From Elusimicrobia bacterium RIFCSPLOWO2_12_FULL_59_9 (GTDB taxonomy: Bacteria; Elusimicrobiota; Elusimicrobia; O2-12-FULL-59-9): a stretch of 6,760 nt of DNA. The notes below the pieces were generated by a model. The model saw nothing but the letters and a program-made list of their open reading frames with translations, was not told where the DNA came from and searched no databases. How positions within the stretch are numbered: position 1 is the first letter of the stretch; each line of letters begins with the position of its first letter. The stretch covers positions 1,107 to 7,866 of the forward strand of contig MGUX01000089.1 in assembly GCA_001800185.1 (NCBI GenBank). The letters run 5' to 3'. Shown in pieces: positions 5,231 through 6,760 of the stretch. Position numbers and translations under genes: made by a program.

Positions 5231-5773
5231 TTACCTGCGCCCACGCCCGCGGCGACGGCCGGCCGCGCCGCCAAGCATATCCGCGTAAGCCCCCTGGAGC
5301 AGATCCGGCTCGGCGATATGAAGCCGCCTCATCCAATCGCCGACGATGGTTTTGCCTTCCGTCTCGCTTTGCCCGGGTTTGAGGCACACCTCGATTTCGA
5401 TATATCTTCCGAGCCCCGCCACCGCGTCGAAATGAATTCTTGTTTGCCCCGCGAGCAGAAGAATTCGTTTTTTCTTGACAGTCTTTCCTTCGCCCAAGGC
5501 TTTCGACAGCAATTTTATCATCGAGTCCGGGTCTGGAACCGGAGAGGTCTCGAAATGCGAGCGCTTGGACCCGGCGCGGTTCGGCCGCTGGTAGAAAATC
5601 AGATAACTTTCCTTCTTTTTTCCCAGGACCCGCAATTTAAGCCGTCCGCGCCGGCAATTGAAGAAGACGTCCTCTTGGACAAGCTCCCGGCGCGCGCCGC
5701 AAAGTTTTTTGGCCCGGTTTAATTGGGCGTTCCAATCGGCCGCCTCGGCTTTGATTTCGATATTGACGGGCAT
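5231..5773 (-). CDS. CYTH-domain protein, class IV adenylate cyclase-like
   Basis: This is a 180-residue cytosolic protein of the triphosphate tunnel (CYTH) superfamily. The N-terminal motif is NIEIK (4-8), matching ExExK except that the first Glu is Asn, as in the CyaB-like NVEIKA subgroup. Then come QEDVFFN (33-39), GRLKLR (43-48), LIFYQRP (58-64), a VKKKR stretch (99-103), IHFD (113-116) and LGRYIEIEV (121-129). These supply the basic and acidic residues of the tunnel. The domain ends at LLQGAYADML (158-167), the usual C-terminus. The remaining 13 residues are an Arg/Gly tail (GRRRGRGRR). The ATG at 5773 is chosen over the upstream ATG at 5803 because GGAGG lies six bases before it and the domain begins right at this Met. 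The gene follows the SDR gene after 42 bases. Substrate (ATP cyclisation or a triphosphatase reaction) cannot be decided. Confidence 0.87.
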   Translation of the reverse strand: MPVNIEIKAEAADWNAQLNRAKKLCGARRELVQEDVFFNCRRGRLKLRVLGKKKESYLIFYQRPNRAGSKRSHFETSPVPDPDSMIKLLSKALGEGKTVKKKRILLLAGQTRIHFDAVAGLGRYIEIEVCLKPGQSETEGKTIVGDWMRRLHIAEPDLLQGAYADMLGGAAGRRRGRGRR

Positions 5774-5779
5774 GGAAAA

Positions 5780-5785
5780 CCTCCC
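5780..5785 (-). promoter_or_regulatory. Ribosome binding site fixing the CYTH gene start
   Basis: GGGAGG on the minus strand sits six bases before the ATG at 5773. It lies downstream of the alternative ATG at 5803, which has no such site. It therefore decides the start in favour of the shorter protein. Confidence 0.75.
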
Positions 5786-5815
5786 GGAACAACCGCGTCC
5801 CAACGGCCGGAGCCC

Positions 5816-6655
5816 TCAGGCGACCGGCGGCAGGGGCGCGGCCAAAGGGTCTTTGTAGATGGTCGCGAGCTCCACCCGCCCTAGGTGGGGCACGGGCCTT
5901 TCCTTCCTCGATTTTACCGAAAATTGAAGTCCAAGGCCGAACCTGGCGTTGAGATAGCGGGCAAGTTTAATACGGGAGACCGCACGGGCCGCGGTGATGT
6001 GGCGCAGGCCGGTGACGGGGGAATCGCAGTAATCCAGGATTCTTTGGGCCAAGTCCTCGGCCCAGACCGCGGACCTGACTTCGTCGCGGATGATGGTGAC
6101 CGGCAGATGTTTGTCGCGGCGGTAGCGGAGCCAGCTTAAGTGTCCCGTCCTGCCGTCGATCGACGGGCCGATTCCGAGCGCGCAGCGCAGGATCAGTGAG
6201 TTTTCTTTTCTTTCGAGGATCAGCCGCTCCGCTTGGACGCGCGTCCGGCCGTACACGGAGATGGGGGCCGGCGTTGAATTCTCATCATAGGGCTTGGCTC
6301 TGCCGCCGAAAACATGGTCGGAGGAGATGTAGACGAGCCGCGTTTTTCCGGGGATGTGGTTGAGCAGGTGGGCCAGGCTTTGCACGTTGACCTGATGAGC
6401 CCACCCGGGATTCGCCTCGCATTTTTCGATGTCGCAGATGCCGCCGGCGTGGATGATCGCCTCCGGCGCCCGCCCGTTGAAAAGATCGCGGTAGGCGGCT
6501 TCATCTTCCAAGTTGAAGCGCCGCCACCGGCGGCAGGCGGGCAGCTTGACGTGGGGGCTGCAAAATGGAACGAGGGGCCGGGCGGCGGCGTGACGAATCA
6601 CGCTCCAGCCCGGCATGGACGTCGCGCCCAGAACGTAGACGGGACCGGGCCTCAT
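5816..6655 (-). CDS. RmlD-like extended short-chain dehydrogenase/reductase (NAD(P)-dependent sugar reductase/epimerase type)
   Basis: This is a 279-residue soluble Rossmann protein. It has a beta strand plus nucleotide loop VYVLGATSMPG (6-16), HAGGICDIEKCEANP (69-83), YISSDHVFGG (109-118), and the active-site helix SVYGRTRVQAERLIL (133-147). The pattern is closest to dTDP-4-dehydrorhamnose reductase (RmlD: xxSTDYVFDG, YGxTKxxGE), suggesting reduction of a nucleotide-linked 4-keto sugar or a related step. Two motif positions are off. The glycine-rich loop has Ser13 in place of the middle Gly. The catalytic YxxxK is Tyr135-x3-Arg139. The ATG at 6655 overlaps the preceding gene's TGA (ATGA); no Shine-Dalgarno precedes it, consistent with coupled translation. 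The frame also stays open upstream to the window edge, but as Pro/Arg-rich noise. Substrate is not determinable from this window. Confidence 0.82.
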   Translation of the reverse strand: MRPGPVYVLGATSMPGWSVIRHAAARPLVPFCSPHVKLPACRRWRRFNLEDEAAYRDLFNGRAPEAIIHAGGICDIEKCEANPGWAHQVNVQSLAHLLNHIPGKTRLVYISSDHVFGGRAKPYDENSTPAPISVYGRTRVQAERLILERKENSLILRCALGIGPSIDGRTGHLSWLRYRRDKHLPVTIIRDEVRSAVWAEDLAQRILDYCDSPVTGLRHITAARAVSRIKLARYLNARFGLGLQFSVKSRKERPVPHLGRVELATIYKDPLAAPLPPVA

Positions 6656-6759
6656 GAGCGGGCGGAGGGGGCGGAGCGCCGGCGCCAGGTGGGGCGTCCG
6701 GGGCGGTAGCCCCGGGAGACCTTGGGGATGTCCTGGGCATGGACGTGGTCTTGCAGCTC
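6652..6759 (-). CDS. C-terminal 35 residues of an unidentified gene
   Basis: An open minus-strand frame enters from the window's right edge and stops at TGA (6654-6652), overlapping the SDR start by four bases. Codons are strongly GC-ending, unlike the other two frames. The visible protein begins ELQDHVHAQDIPKVSRGYRP and finishes with an Arg/Ser/Pro-rich tail. I do not recognise the family. The overlap implies the SDR gene is translated with it and that the two proteins may share a pathway. Confidence 0.55.
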   Translation of the reverse strand, partial: ELQDHVHAQDIPKVSRGYRPGRPTWRRRSAPSARS

Positions 6760-6760
6760 G

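Noticed and set aside
1..6760. CRISPR array, tRNA, rRNA, transposase
   Set aside because: No regularly spaced direct repeats, cloverleaf, ribosomal RNA segments or transposase motifs were seen on either strand.

Overview
This is a GC-rich bacterial window with tight gene packing, Shine-Dalgarno starts, and secreted and membrane proteins. It reads as a chromosomal segment of a bacterium with a periplasm. The AniA-type copper nitrite reductase and the many Arg/Ala/Gly/Pro-rich reading frames fit a high-GC environmental lineage. Nothing here fixes the phylum. An impression of an Elusimicrobiota- or Deltaproteobacteria-like genome is only a guess.

Layout, left to right. (1) Positions 2-868 (+): the 3' part of a MEMO-family gene (AmmeMemoRadiSam protein B). 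(2) 869-1053: a convergent intergenic gap with a strong palindrome and a structured repeat, element A. (3) 3158 down to 1054 (-): a compact three-gene operon. It encodes a CopD-like four-helix membrane protein, a secreted protein related to small monohaem cytochromes but lacking the haem motif, and a complete AniA/NirK-type copper nitrite reductase. The last two genes overlap by one base (TAATG). (4) 3159-3513: a gene-free 355-bp stretch between divergent genes. It holds a perfect 15-bp inverted repeat, element B (a longer relative of element A) and several hairpins. (5) 3514-3822 (+): a small eight-cysteine zinc-ribbon protein. (6) 6759 down to 3833 (-): a second operon-like run. It comprises the tail of an unidentified gene, an RmlD-like extended SDR (ATGA overlap with that tail), a CYTH-domain protein, the 3' remnant of a Cupin_5/DUF985 gene, and a Na+/Ca2+ exchanger-family antiporter.

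How the genes may work together. The 3158-1054 operon looks like a small copper/nitrite module. CopD-type proteins are associated with copper movement across the inner membrane, NirK needs three type 1 and type 2 copper centres per trimer, and the middle protein descends from a family that would normally carry electrons. Its haem-binding CxxCH has been replaced by non-haem residues and a CCxxC cluster has appeared elsewhere, so its role has probably changed, perhaps to copper handling or scaffolding. That is inference. The second run mixes a nucleotide-sugar-type reductase, a triphosphate-binding CYTH enzyme and a cation antiporter, and shows no clear common pathway.

The observations most worth following are the haem-less cytochrome in the nirK operon, the pair of related structured repeats A and B, the precise cupin remnant between two intact genes, and the YxxxR substitution in the SDR.
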